From the NCBI GenBank assembly GCA_963976395.1, contig CAXBLG010000082.1:1-14478 (forward strand): a stretch of DNA of 14,478 nt, in the 5' to 3' direction. Position numbers and translations under genes: made by a program. Under the pieces are notes generated by a model that was not told the DNA's origin, did not search any database, and worked only from the letters and a program-made list of their open reading frames with translations. How positions within the stretch are numbered: the first letter of the stretch is position 1; the number at the start of each line of letters is the position of its first letter. This document shows positions 6,844 to 14,478 of this stretch, piece after piece. This DNA comes from UBA11612 sp963976395. Its GTDB lineage: Bacteria > Pseudomonadota > Alphaproteobacteria > Rhodospirillales > Rhodospirillaceae.

Positions 6844-7239
6844 ATGGCCAAGCCAGAACAAGCGACGCGTACTCGTAAGCGTGAGCGAAAAAACATCAGT
6901 TCCGGTGTTGCGCACGTAAACGCGACGTTCAACAACACCATGGTTACGATTTCCGACGTGCAGGGCAATACTATTGCTTGGGCGTCTGCGGGTTCCCAGG
7001 GCTTTAAGGGGTCGCGCAAATCGACTCCTTACGCCGCCCAATTGGCTGCCGAGGCGGCTGGTAAGAAGGCGATGGAGCACGGAATGAAGGTGTTATCCGT
7101 GCTTGTTAGGGGGCCGGGGACGGGTCGTGAGTCCGCTCTTCGTGCGCTACAAACTGTAGGGTTCACCGTTACGTCAATTCAAGATGTGACGCCTGTTCCT
7201 CATAACGGATGCCGTCCGCGGAAACGTCGGCGCGTCTAA
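6844..7239 (+). CDS. rpsK: 30S ribosomal protein S11
   Basis: S11 is part of the 30S platform and lines the mRNA exit region near the Shine-Dalgarno helix. The 131-residue protein has a basic N-terminal arm (TRTRKRERKNISSGVAHVNATFNNTMVTI), the core GNTIAWASAGSQGFKGSRKSTPYAAQLAAE and the C-terminal VTPVPHNGCRPRKRRRV. The HNGCRP motif is the place where the E. coli protein carries an isoaspartate formed from Asn. The gene is 58 bases after rpsM with only a weak purine-rich leader. It is followed by a terminator-like hairpin before rpoA. Confidence 0.97.
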   Translation: MAKPEQATRTRKRERKNISSGVAHVNATFNNTMVTISDVQGNTIAWASAGSQGFKGSRKSTPYAAQLAAEAAGKKAMEHGMKVLSVLVRGPGTGRESALRALQTVGFTVTSIQDVTPVPHNGCRPRKRRRV

Positions 7240-7248
7240 CTAAAATTT

Positions 7249-7279
7249 CGTCTCCGGGCCTTTCCCACCGGAGACGTTT
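7249..7279 (+). terminator. Terminator-like hairpin between rpsK and rpoA
   Basis: A perfect 9-bp stem, CGTCTCCGG (7249-7257) with CCGGAGACG (7268-7276), encloses a 10-base loop and is followed by TTTGGTTTG. The strong stem starts ten bases after the rpsK stop codon. The T-tract is interrupted by GG, so it may act as a partial terminator (attenuator) or as a 3'-end stabiliser. It could set the ratio of rpoA to the upstream ribosomal genes. Partial activity is inferred. Confidence 0.65.
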
Positions 7280-7357
7280 GGTTTGGGTCGCAGCGGTAAT
7301 AACGTGGCTGGCCCTTAAGCCGCATCGGGATCAACACCCAACGTGTGGGACTGAGCC

Positions 7358-8374
7358 GTGATACAAAAAAATTGGCAAGAATTGATTAAACCGTCCAAGC
7401 TCAACATTGAGATGGCCGACGACCAGAACCGAATTGCGACCATTGTCGCTGAACCGCTCGAGCGTGGTTTCGGTGTAACTTTAGGCAATGCCCTGCGGCG
7501 GATACTGCTGTCTTCTTTGCAGGGCGCGGCGGTCACGTCCATTCGCATCGATGGTGTGCTCCACGAATTCTCATCCATTCCGGGCGTTCGTGAGGATGTT
7601 ACGGACCTCATCCTTAACATTAAGCAGCTGGCCTTGACCATGCACGGCGACGGGCCGAAGCGGATGACCCTGAGCGCTAAGGGTCCAGGTGAGGTAACCG
7701 CCGGTCAGATTCAAACGCCGGCTGATATCGAAATCATGAATCCCGATCTGGTGATCTGCCATCTCGATGAAGGGGCCGATCTTCATGTGGAATTTGAGGT
7801 TGATACGGGCAAGGGCTATGTGGCCGCTCACCTCAACCGGAATGAAGACGATCCGATTGGCATGGTTCCTGTGGATTCCATCTTCTCGCCGGTTCGCCGC
7901 GTGTCCTACAAGATCGAGAACACGCGTGTTGGCCAGCAGACCGATTACGACAAGCTGTCGATGACCGTGGAAACCAATGGTGCTGTGCGGCCTGAAGATG
8001 CGGTGGCCCTGGCCGCGCGTATTCTGCAAGACCAACTCCGTCTGTTCGTGAACTTCGAAGAGCCGCAAGCGGCCCTGGCCGAGCGTGACGAGGAAGAACT
8101 GCCGTTCAACAAGAACCTGCTCCGTAAGGTCGATGAACTCGAACTCAGCGTACGGTCGGCAAATTGTCTGAAGAACGACAACATCATCTACATCGGTGAT
8201 TTGGTCCAAAAGACAGAAGCAGAAATGCTCCGCACGCCAAACTTCGGCCGCAAGTCCTTGAACGAGATCAAGGAAGTGTTGTCTCAGATGGGGCTGCATT
8301 TGGGCATGGAAATCACCAATTGGCCGCCCGAGAACATTGAAGAGTTGGCCAAGAAACTCGAAGAGCCGTTCTAG
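7358..8374 (+). CDS. rpoA: DNA-directed RNA polymerase subunit alpha (GTG start)
   Basis: The alpha subunit dimer nucleates RNA polymerase assembly, and its C-terminal domain contacts UP elements and activators. The 338-residue product has the full length. The N-terminal domain spans about 1-235 (LERGFGVTLGNALRRILLSSLQGAAV at 34-59; NTRVGQQTDYDKL at 188-200). A linker follows, then the C-terminal domain from about 250, where VRSANCLK contains R266 and N269, equivalent to the E. coli DNA-contacting R265 and N268. It ends in the usual acidic tail. The GTG start at 7358 gives the conserved alphaproteobacterial N-terminus MIQKNWQELIKP; no clear Shine-Dalgarno is present. It is separated from rpsK by 118 bases and a terminator-like hairpin. 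Confidence 0.98.
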   Translation: MIQKNWQELIKPSKLNIEMADDQNRIATIVAEPLERGFGVTLGNALRRILLSSLQGAAVTSIRIDGVLHEFSSIPGVREDVTDLILNIKQLALTMHGDGPKRMTLSAKGPGEVTAGQIQTPADIEIMNPDLVICHLDEGADLHVEFEVDTGKGYVAAHLNRNEDDPIGMVPVDSIFSPVRRVSYKIENTRVGQQTDYDKLSMTVETNGAVRPEDAVALAARILQDQLRLFVNFEEPQAALAERDEEELPFNKNLLRKVDELELSVRSANCLKNDNIIYIGDLVQKTEAEMLRTPNFGRKSLNEIKEVLSQMGLHLGMEITNWPPENIEELAKKLEEPF

Positions 8375-8382
8375 GGCCTTAC

Positions 8383-8422
8383 GCGCTTTTTCGAAAGCGC
8401 TGGCTTGGGGTCGCGATGACCC
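8383..8422 (+). promoter_or_regulatory. Two hairpins in the rpoA-rplQ gap
   Basis: GCGCTTT (8383-8389) and AAAGCGC (8394-8400) form a perfect 7-bp stem capped by TTCG, an unusually stable tetraloop sequence. Eight bases further on, GGGTC (8408-8412) and GACCC (8418-8422) form a second, 5-bp stem. No T-tract follows, so a classical terminator is unlikely; mRNA processing or 3'-end protection of the rpoA message is plausible but inferred. Confidence 0.55.
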
Positions 8423-8446
8423 GCCTCATGTGTACCTGCTGCATTT

Positions 8447-8474
8447 TTGCGGCGCGGCCGTGAGTTTATACAAT
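8447..8474 (+). promoter_or_regulatory. Weak promoter candidate for rplQ
   Basis: TTGCGG (8447-8452) and TACAAT (8469-8474) are separated by 16 bases in the 141-base rpoA-rplQ gap. The -10 box matches the sigma-70 consensus at 5 of 6 bases, but the -35 box matches only in its TTG half. It is offered as a possibility because the gap is long for this operon. Confidence 0.3.
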
Positions 8475-8515
8475 CGATCTCGCGCGCGAGGTCAAAGTGA
8501 AGAAGGGAAAGCGTC

Positions 8516-8953
8516 ATGCGTCACGGAATGAGTGGACGTAAGTTCAACCGCACCAAGGCCCATCGTCGGGCTTTGTTGGCCAACCTTGCCAATGCATTGC
8601 TCAAGCACGAGCAAATCACCACGACGCTTCCCAAGGCGAAGGACTTGCGTCCTTACGCCGAGCGTCTCATCACTTTGGGCAAGCGCGGCACGCTTCACGC
8701 CCGCCGTCAGGCGGTCGCGATCCTGCGAGATGATAAAGTTGTCGCCAAGTTGTTCAGCGTGCTGTCCGAGCGTTACAAGGATCGCAGCGGTGGGTACACG
8801 CGCGTAATGAAGGCTGGCTTCCGCCACGGCGATGCCGCCCCGATGGGTGTAATTGAGCTGGTGGATCGTGATGTCGCCGCCAAAGGTCTGGACTCAGGGC
8901 CTAAGCCTGAGCGGGTCGTGAAAGATGAAGACGAGCAGGCCGCAGGCTTCTAA
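8516..8953 (+). CDS. rplQ: 50S ribosomal protein L17
   Basis: L17 binds 23S rRNA domain III near the outer opening of the exit tunnel. The 145-residue product has the signature start MRHGMSGRKFNRTKAHRRALLANLANALLKHEQITTTLPKAKDLRPYAERLITLGKRG, the segment HARRQAVAILRDDKVVAKLF, and GGYTRVMKAGFRHGDAAPMGVIELVDR. A C-terminal acidic and lysine-containing extension follows, as in other alphaproteobacteria. The gene closes the alpha operon: a strong intrinsic terminator follows about 40 bases after the stop. Confidence 0.97.
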   Translation: MRHGMSGRKFNRTKAHRRALLANLANALLKHEQITTTLPKAKDLRPYAERLITLGKRGTLHARRQAVAILRDDKVVAKLFSVLSERYKDRSGGYTRVMKAGFRHGDAAPMGVIELVDRDVAAKGLDSGPKPERVVKDEDEQAAGF

Positions 8954-8994
8954 GCGGCAGCCTTAAACTCCTAAAGTTTAGCGTTATTCCGATG

Positions 8995-9027
8995 CGCCGC
9001 CCTGGGAAATCCTGCGGGCGGCGTTTT
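8995..9027 (+). terminator. Intrinsic terminator of the ribosomal gene cluster
   Basis: CGCCGCCC (8995-9002) and GGGCGGCG (9016-9023) form a perfect 8-bp GC-only stem with a 13-base loop, followed immediately by TTTT. This is a standard rho-independent terminator 41 bases after rplQ. A weaker AT-rich stem, TAAACT/AGTTTA at 8964-8980, precedes it. Confidence 0.85.
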
Positions 9028-9041
9028 GGTATCTAGGATCG

Positions 9042-9131
9042 GCGCAAAAGCGCACAATAAGCGCACAAAACAGCGAATTTGGAGCGCAAAACCGGGCCGT
9101 GAGTGCGCAAAAGGTCAGTTTTAGCGCACAG
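9042..9131. repeat. Cluster of short GCGCA(A/C)A repeats
   Basis: Six copies of an octamer close to GCGCAAAA or GCGCACAA begin at 9042, 9050, 9061, 9084, 9105 and 9124. A degenerate copy (GCGAATTT) begins at 9073. From 9050 on, the intervals are 11, 12, 11, 21 and 19 bases, roughly one or two helical turns. The cluster sits between the rplQ terminator and the Deg protease gene. It could be a phased protein-binding array or curved DNA upstream of a promoter; function is unknown. The rest of the non-coding stretch, 9132-9231, shows no promoter I would call. Confidence 0.6.
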
Positions 9132-9231
9132 ATCACCGGGCCGGGGTTGCGTTAGGGTCGAAGGTGCGCCACATCTGTCGCCAAGTAAGCCCATTTTCTC
9201 CTGTTTTTATGATCTGTATGATGGCGGCGCT

Positions 9232-10640
<1,409 letters not shown>

Positions 10641-10644
<4 letters not shown>

Positions 10645-11996
10645 GCGACCTTTTTGAGGGCTCTGAACCTGTTCAGGACTCCGGCCCGAAAGTTGGGCAG
10701 CCTTTGGCTGATCTTCTCAGACCCCGTGACCTAACGGAAGTCGTTGGACAGGATCATTTGCTGGCCGAAGATGGTCCGCTCGGGCGTATGCTGGCCTCAA
10801 AGCGTCTTAGCTCCATGGTGCTGTGGGGACCGCCGGGCTGCGGCAAGACAACGATTGCCCGGCTGCTGGCCAAAGGGACGGATCTATTTTTTCAGCCGAT
10901 TTCAGCGGTGTTTTCAGGTGTGGCCGATCTACGCAAGATCTTCGATGCGGCGGCCAAGCGGCGGCGCACGGGGCAGGGAACTCTTCTGTTTGTCGATGAA
11001 ATCCATCGGTTCAACCGCTCGCAGCAAGACGGATTCCTCCCGTATGTCGAGGACGGCACAGTCATCCTTGTAGGTGCGACCACCGAAAACCCTTCATTTG
11101 AACTCAACGCGGCGCTGTTATCGCGCTGTCAGGTTCTTGTACTCCGGAGGCTGGACGATGAAGGGTTAGAGACGCTTTTGACGCGGGCCGAAGAGAATGC
11201 TGGGCACACTTTACCGCTAACGGATGATGCGCGGGCCGCGCTTCGGGCCATGGCTGACGGTGACGGCCGGTTTGGGCTGACACTAGCCGAAGACCTGCTT
11301 GCTTTGACGCCGCCGCCGAAAACGCCCCTTGATTCTGCCGCCCTGGCAAAAGTGGTTCAGCGCCGGGCGCCGGTTTACGACAAGGATCGGGAGGGGCACT
11401 ACAATCTCATCAGTGCAGTTCATAAGTCCCTGCGGGGTTCTGATCCCGATGCGGCTTTGTACTGGGTTAGCCGTATGCTCGACGGCGGCGAAGACCCCAT
11501 TTACATCCTGCGCCGTTTGACGCGGTTCGCTGCCGAGGACATCGGCCTAGCCGACCCGCAAGCTCTTCAAATCGCGATCAGCACTTGGGAGACCTACGAC
11601 CGATTAGGATCACCCGAGGGGGATTTGGCCATTGCCATGCTGGTTATTTATTTGGGCACAGCCCCAAAATCCAACGCGATCTACTCCGCGTTCGGCGAGG
11701 CCATGAGCGCGGCGCGCAAGACCGGTTCGCTGGCACCGCCTCTGCATATTTTGAATGCGCCGACCCGCCTCATGAAAGACCTAGGCTATGGCAAGAATTA
11801 CGCCTATGACCACGCGGCGGACGATGCGTTCTCTGGACAGAACTATTTCCCCGATGGGATGAACCGCGAACAGTTCTACCGTCCGCCCGAGCGGGGCTTT
11901 GAACGCGAAATCAACAAGCGGCTGGCCTATTGGCAAAAACTCCGGGCAGAAAAATCCGGAATCAGCAGTGCAAAAGAAAGTGACGCGGATCAATGA
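10641..11996 (+). CDS. rarA: Replication-associated recombination ATPase RarA (MgsA)
   Basis: RarA is an AAA+ ATPase of the clamp-loader-like RarA/Mgs1/WRNIP1 family that acts at stalled replication forks. The 451-residue protein shows Walker A GPPGCGKTT (63-71), Walker B LLFVDEIHRFNRSQQD (115-130), sensor I around GATTENPSFELN (145-156) and the putative arginine finger R162 in LLSRC. The C-terminal half carries the tetramerisation region with YDKDREGHYNLISAVHKSLRGSDPDAALYW and AEDIGLADP. The start is GTG at 10641, overlapping the protease stop; it gives MSDLFEG followed by PLADLLRPRDLTEVVGQ, the standard RarA beginning. The stop overlaps the next gene by four bases (ATGA). Confidence 0.95.
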
Positions 11997-12988
11997 GCGG
12001 TGTCCAAAGTGTTTCTGTGGCTAAAGACGAGGCCGATATCCGGTTAGATCGCTGGTTCAAGCGTCACTTCCCAGACTTGAACCATGGCAGCTTGGAAAAG
12101 ATGTTGCGGAAAGGGCAGGTCCGTGTGGACGGTGCCCGTGCGAAAGCCAATCAGCGCATGCGCCCCGGCCAAGTCGTGCGCGTGCCCCCCCTTGGGCCTC
12201 CGCCGTCACCAGATGGCAAAGAGAAAGGCCGTCCACCGGTCTCCGAGCATGACGCCGCGTTTATTCAGGGCCTCGTGATTTATAAGGACAACGAGCTTAT
12301 TGCGCTCAACAAACCTCCGGGACTTGCTGTTCAAGGCGGAAGTAAAACCACGCGCCATGTAGACGGCATGCTGGATGCGTTGCGATTTGGCAGCGATCAT
12401 AGGCCTCGTCTAGTTCACCGCTTAGACCGTGATACGTCCGGAGTGTTGGTCGTGGCACGAAGTGCCGCGGCCGCGGCTAAACTTGGTCGTGCGTTTCAAG
12501 GCCATGACGTTGAGAAAATGTATTGGGCACTAGTGATCGGGTATCCAGAGCATTCAGGCGGCACTATATCTGCCGCGCTCGTCAAGTCCGGGCCGGACGG
12601 TCATGAGCGGATGGAGTGGGATGAGGAAAAGGGCAAGAAAGCCATAACCGACTACCGCGTGGTGTCAACGGCCGGCGAAAAAGTGACGTGGCTTGAATTG
12701 ATGCCGCAAACCGGTCGAACGCATCAACTTCGCGCACACTGCGTCCTTATCAAGACGCCAATCGTGGGTGATCAAAAATATACGATGAAGCACGATCACC
12801 CCGATCAGCAAATAGACCTGCAAGACGGATTGCTTGCGGATGTCGCCGATCAGATGTGCCTTCATGCCCGCCAGATCACCTTGAACTTGCCGGGACGTAA
12901 GCCGCTTACGATCACGGCTCCGCTACCTAAGCATATGGCCGGGGCTTTCAAGGATCTCGGATTCAGCGAAAGCGAAGCAGAAATATGA
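11993..12988 (+). CDS. rluC: 23S rRNA pseudouridine synthase, RluC type
   Basis: The product is a 331-residue RluA-family pseudouridine synthase. An N-terminal S4 RNA-binding domain (about 12-65: DIRLDRWFKRHFPDLNHGSLEKMLRKGQVRVDG) is followed by a proline-rich linker (about 65-85). The catalytic domain has HRLDRDTSGVLVVARS at 142-157, with the catalytic aspartate D145 (RluC of E. coli uses D144). NKPPGLAVQGGSKTT (106-120) and the late PQTGRTHQLRAHC segment are further family marks. The VQGGS motif favours RluC (23S positions 955, 2504, 2580 in E. coli) over RluD, but exact targets cannot be read from sequence. The gene overlaps its neighbours by four bases on both sides. Confidence 0.88.
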   Translation: MSGVQSVSVAKDEADIRLDRWFKRHFPDLNHGSLEKMLRKGQVRVDGARAKANQRMRPGQVVRVPPLGPPPSPDGKEKGRPPVSEHDAAFIQGLVIYKDNELIALNKPPGLAVQGGSKTTRHVDGMLDALRFGSDHRPRLVHRLDRDTSGVLVVARSAAAAAKLGRAFQGHDVEKMYWALVIGYPEHSGGTISAALVKSGPDGHERMEWDEEKGKKAITDYRVVSTAGEKVTWLELMPQTGRTHQLRAHCVLIKTPIVGDQKYTMKHDHPDQQIDLQDGLLADVADQMCLHARQITLNLPGRKPLTITAPLPKHMAGAFKDLGFSESEAEI

Positions 12989-13683
12989 GCGTCCCCCTGC
13001 GCCTTGTTATTTTTGACTTGGACGGAACGGTTGTGGACAGCCAGTCCAACATCGTTCGTGCGGTCAAAGAAGTGGCGCTGGCGCTTGGCGTGGCCGAACC
13101 GCCGTCGGCTCAAATTCCTTTGGTGATTGGCCTTTCGCTCGATGAGGCGCTGCTCCGCCTGTTTCCGGATATTGAGCCGGATACGCATCAACGCATGGAG
13201 GCGACTTACCGTAAAATATTCACGGGATTGCGGTCCTCGCCGGATTATGACGAGCCCCTTTTTCCGGGAACCCTTGAGGCCTTTGATGCGTTAGCTCAGG
13301 AGGGCTACTTGCTGGGGATTGCGACGGGCAAGGCACAGCGTGGCGTAGACCACCTTTTAAAGCGACATGGATTAGAGGGGCGGTTTGTAACGATGCAAAC
13401 CCCGGACACAGCCCCCGGTAAACCCCATCCGGGCATGATCCATAATGCGCTCGGCGAAACGGGGGTATTGCCCGAAAATGCGGTGATGATCGGCGACACG
13501 TCGTTCGACATTCTGATGGCGGTGGCAGCGCAAATTCCGTCAATCGGCGTGTCTTGGGGCAATCATCCACCGGAAGATCTGGTTAAGGCTGGTGCGCATG
13601 GCATGATCGATCACCTGGACGAGCTGCTGCACGCGGTGCAGACTTTAAAAAAAACACCTGTCGCACCTCCTGCGGCTGGCTGA
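12985..13683 (+). CDS. HAD-superfamily phosphatase (subfamily IA)
   Basis: The 232-residue protein is a HAD hydrolase related to phosphoglycolate phosphatase and beta-phosphoglucomutase. Motif I is DLDGT with nucleophile D11 and acid/base D13. The helical cap lies at about 17-95. Motif II is the T114 of GIATGK, motif III is K146 in APGKPHPG, and motif IV is GDTSFD (170-175) with acidic D171 and D175. All catalytic residues are present. The substrate is not identifiable; a small phosphorylated metabolite is likely. The ATG overlaps the rluC stop (ATGA). In alphaproteobacteria a HAD gene commonly follows rluC (recalled, not searched). The C-terminus ends in a short Pro/Ala tail. Confidence 0.9.
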   Translation: MSVPLRLVIFDLDGTVVDSQSNIVRAVKEVALALGVAEPPSAQIPLVIGLSLDEALLRLFPDIEPDTHQRMEATYRKIFTGLRSSPDYDEPLFPGTLEAFDALAQEGYLLGIATGKAQRGVDHLLKRHGLEGRFVTMQTPDTAPGKPHPGMIHNALGETGVLPENAVMIGDTSFDILMAVAAQIPSIGVSWGNHPPEDLVKAGAHGMIDHLDELLHAVQTLKKTPVAPPAAG

Positions 13684-13699
13684 TCGGCGGAGAAGTAGA

Positions 13700-14478
13700 A
13701 TGAAAGCACTCAAAATTGCAGCGGGCGTTGTCGTATTGCTCGTAGTTGGGGTCGTCGCCTTTCTTGCCACGTTTGACGTCAACCAGTATCGCGGCCTTAT
13801 TCAAGATCAAGCTAAAGCGGCGACGGGCCGCGAGGTGTCCATTGGAGAAATAACGCTGACTGTTTCTCTTTCACCCGCCATTGTTGTTCACGATGTGAAA
13901 CTAGGCAACGCACCCTGGGGTAGCCGTCCGGAGATGGTGATCGCCGAACGTATTGCCGCTCATACCGACCTTATTCCTCTCATTTTCGGCACTGTGAACA
14001 TTGGTGACCTGGAGGTTATCGGCGGCGATGTGCTGTTGGAAACAAACGCGGACGGTAAGGGAAACTGGGAATTCGACGTTGAGACGTCGCCCGACGACGA
14101 AGCGATTCCGCTCAATATCGACGGTGTTTCCGCCGAAAACCTGAAGCTGAGCTATCGGGACGGCGTGAGCAAGATGCGCGCCGATATTGCGGCCGAAAGC
14201 TTAGGCGTTGAAATCGCCGGAGCGCTTGCGGATATGATTATCCCGTCTGTCGAAGTCGATGGCGCGACGCTGTCCTATGCGGAAGGCAACACCAAAGCTG
14301 CTGCCAAAATAGGATCGCTGCGACTGACCGCCGATGGAGCCATTGCCGATCTCAACATCACTAATATTACGGTCAACGATACAACGGCGTCGTATGCCTC
14401 GGACGGAGCGCCGGTTGATGTGGCTGTAGACACGCTCTCGCTGGACGATGACGGCGAGTTGGAATTAGTCGCGAAACT
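13700..14478 (+). CDS. AsmA-family inner-membrane protein (N-terminal part)
   Basis: The frame opens with ATG at 13700 after GGAGA at 13689-13693 and continues to the window edge without a stop, giving 259 residues. It begins MKALKIAAGVVVLLVVGVVAFLATFDVNQYRGLIQDQ. One membrane segment (about 6-24) anchors the protein in the inner membrane with the rest in the periplasm. The motif DVNQYRGLIQDQAKAATGREVSIGEITLTVSLSPAIVVHDVKLGNAPWG is characteristic of AsmA/YhjG-like proteins, which form long beta-groove bridges linked to lipid transport and outer-membrane assembly. Repeating amphipathic strands follow. It lies 16 bases after the HAD gene, probably in the same transcript. Family assignment is good; the precise paralogue is unknown because the C-terminal part is missing. 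Confidence 0.85.
   Translation, partial: MKALKIAAGVVVLLVVGVVAFLATFDVNQYRGLIQDQAKAATGREVSIGEITLTVSLSPAIVVHDVKLGNAPWGSRPEMVIAERIAAHTDLIPLIFGTVNIGDLEVIGGDVLLETNADGKGNWEFDVETSPDDEAIPLNIDGVSAENLKLSYRDGVSKMRADIAAESLGVEIAGALADMIIPSVEVDGATLSYAEGNTKAAAKIGSLRLTADGAIADLNITNITVNDTTASYASDGAPVDVAVDTLSLDDDGELELVAK

Noticed and set aside
8467..8475. TTATACAAT resembles a DnaA box.
   Set aside because: It mismatches the TTATNCACA consensus at two positions, is single, and is better explained as a -10-like promoter element.
9217..9222. TATGAT as a -10 box for the Deg protease.
   Set aside because: No acceptable -35 box lies at 16-18 bases, and transcription would begin within a few bases of the start codon.
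9103..9231. Extension of the Deg protease to a GTG start at 9103.
   Set aside because: The added residues lack protease-family resemblance, overlap the repeat cluster and would place a hydrophobic signal peptide internally.

Overview
The window is a stretch of alphaproteobacterial chromosome, moderately GC-rich, with every complete gene on the + strand. It begins inside rplN and carries the distal spc operon and the alpha operon of ribosomal proteins: rplN(partial)-rplX-rplE-rpsN-rpsH-rplF-rplR-rpsE-rpmD-rplO-secY-adk-rpsM-rpsK-rpoA-rplQ. Three points indicate an alphaproteobacterium: adk lies between secY and rpsM, neither rpmJ nor rpsD is in the cluster, and RpoA begins MIQKNWQELIKP. Adenylate kinase has a four-cysteine zinc-type LID. 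From memory this occurs in Rhodospirillales-like lineages and not in Rhizobiales, so a Rhodospirillales-like organism is a reasonable but unproven guess.

Region 1 (2-6309) is the spc operon. Its genes are packed with gaps of a few to about 80 bases, good Shine-Dalgarno sequences and one start/stop overlap (rplN/rplX). The largest gap, rpmD-rplO, holds two RNA hairpins. The operon ends with the translocon channel gene secY and then adk. Region 2 (6310-8953) is the alpha operon. It has its own consensus promoter (TTGACA, 16 bp, TATAAT) between adk and rpsM. A terminator-like hairpin lies between rpsK and rpoA, and two hairpins plus a weak promoter candidate lie between rpoA and rplQ. A GC-rich intrinsic terminator follows rplQ.

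Region 3 (8954-9231) is non-coding. After the terminator comes a cluster of short GCGCA(A/C)A repeats spaced at roughly one or two helical turns. Region 4 (9232-14478) is a second, translationally coupled set: a Deg/HtrA periplasmic serine protease, the replication-associated AAA+ ATPase RarA, an RluC-type 23S rRNA pseudouridine synthase and a HAD phosphatase, joined by three consecutive 4-base overlaps (GTGA, ATGA, ATGA). An AsmA-family inner-membrane protein follows 16 bases later and runs off the window.

Functionally, region 1 and 2 genes supply ribosome assembly, the protein export channel, the RNA polymerase alpha subunit and adenine-nucleotide balance. Region 4 covers envelope protein quality control, stalled-fork repair, rRNA modification and probably metabolite damage control. 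I see no mobile elements, CRISPR arrays, tRNAs, broken genes or evidence of a novel defence or metabolic system. The interest lies in the intergenic regulatory elements.
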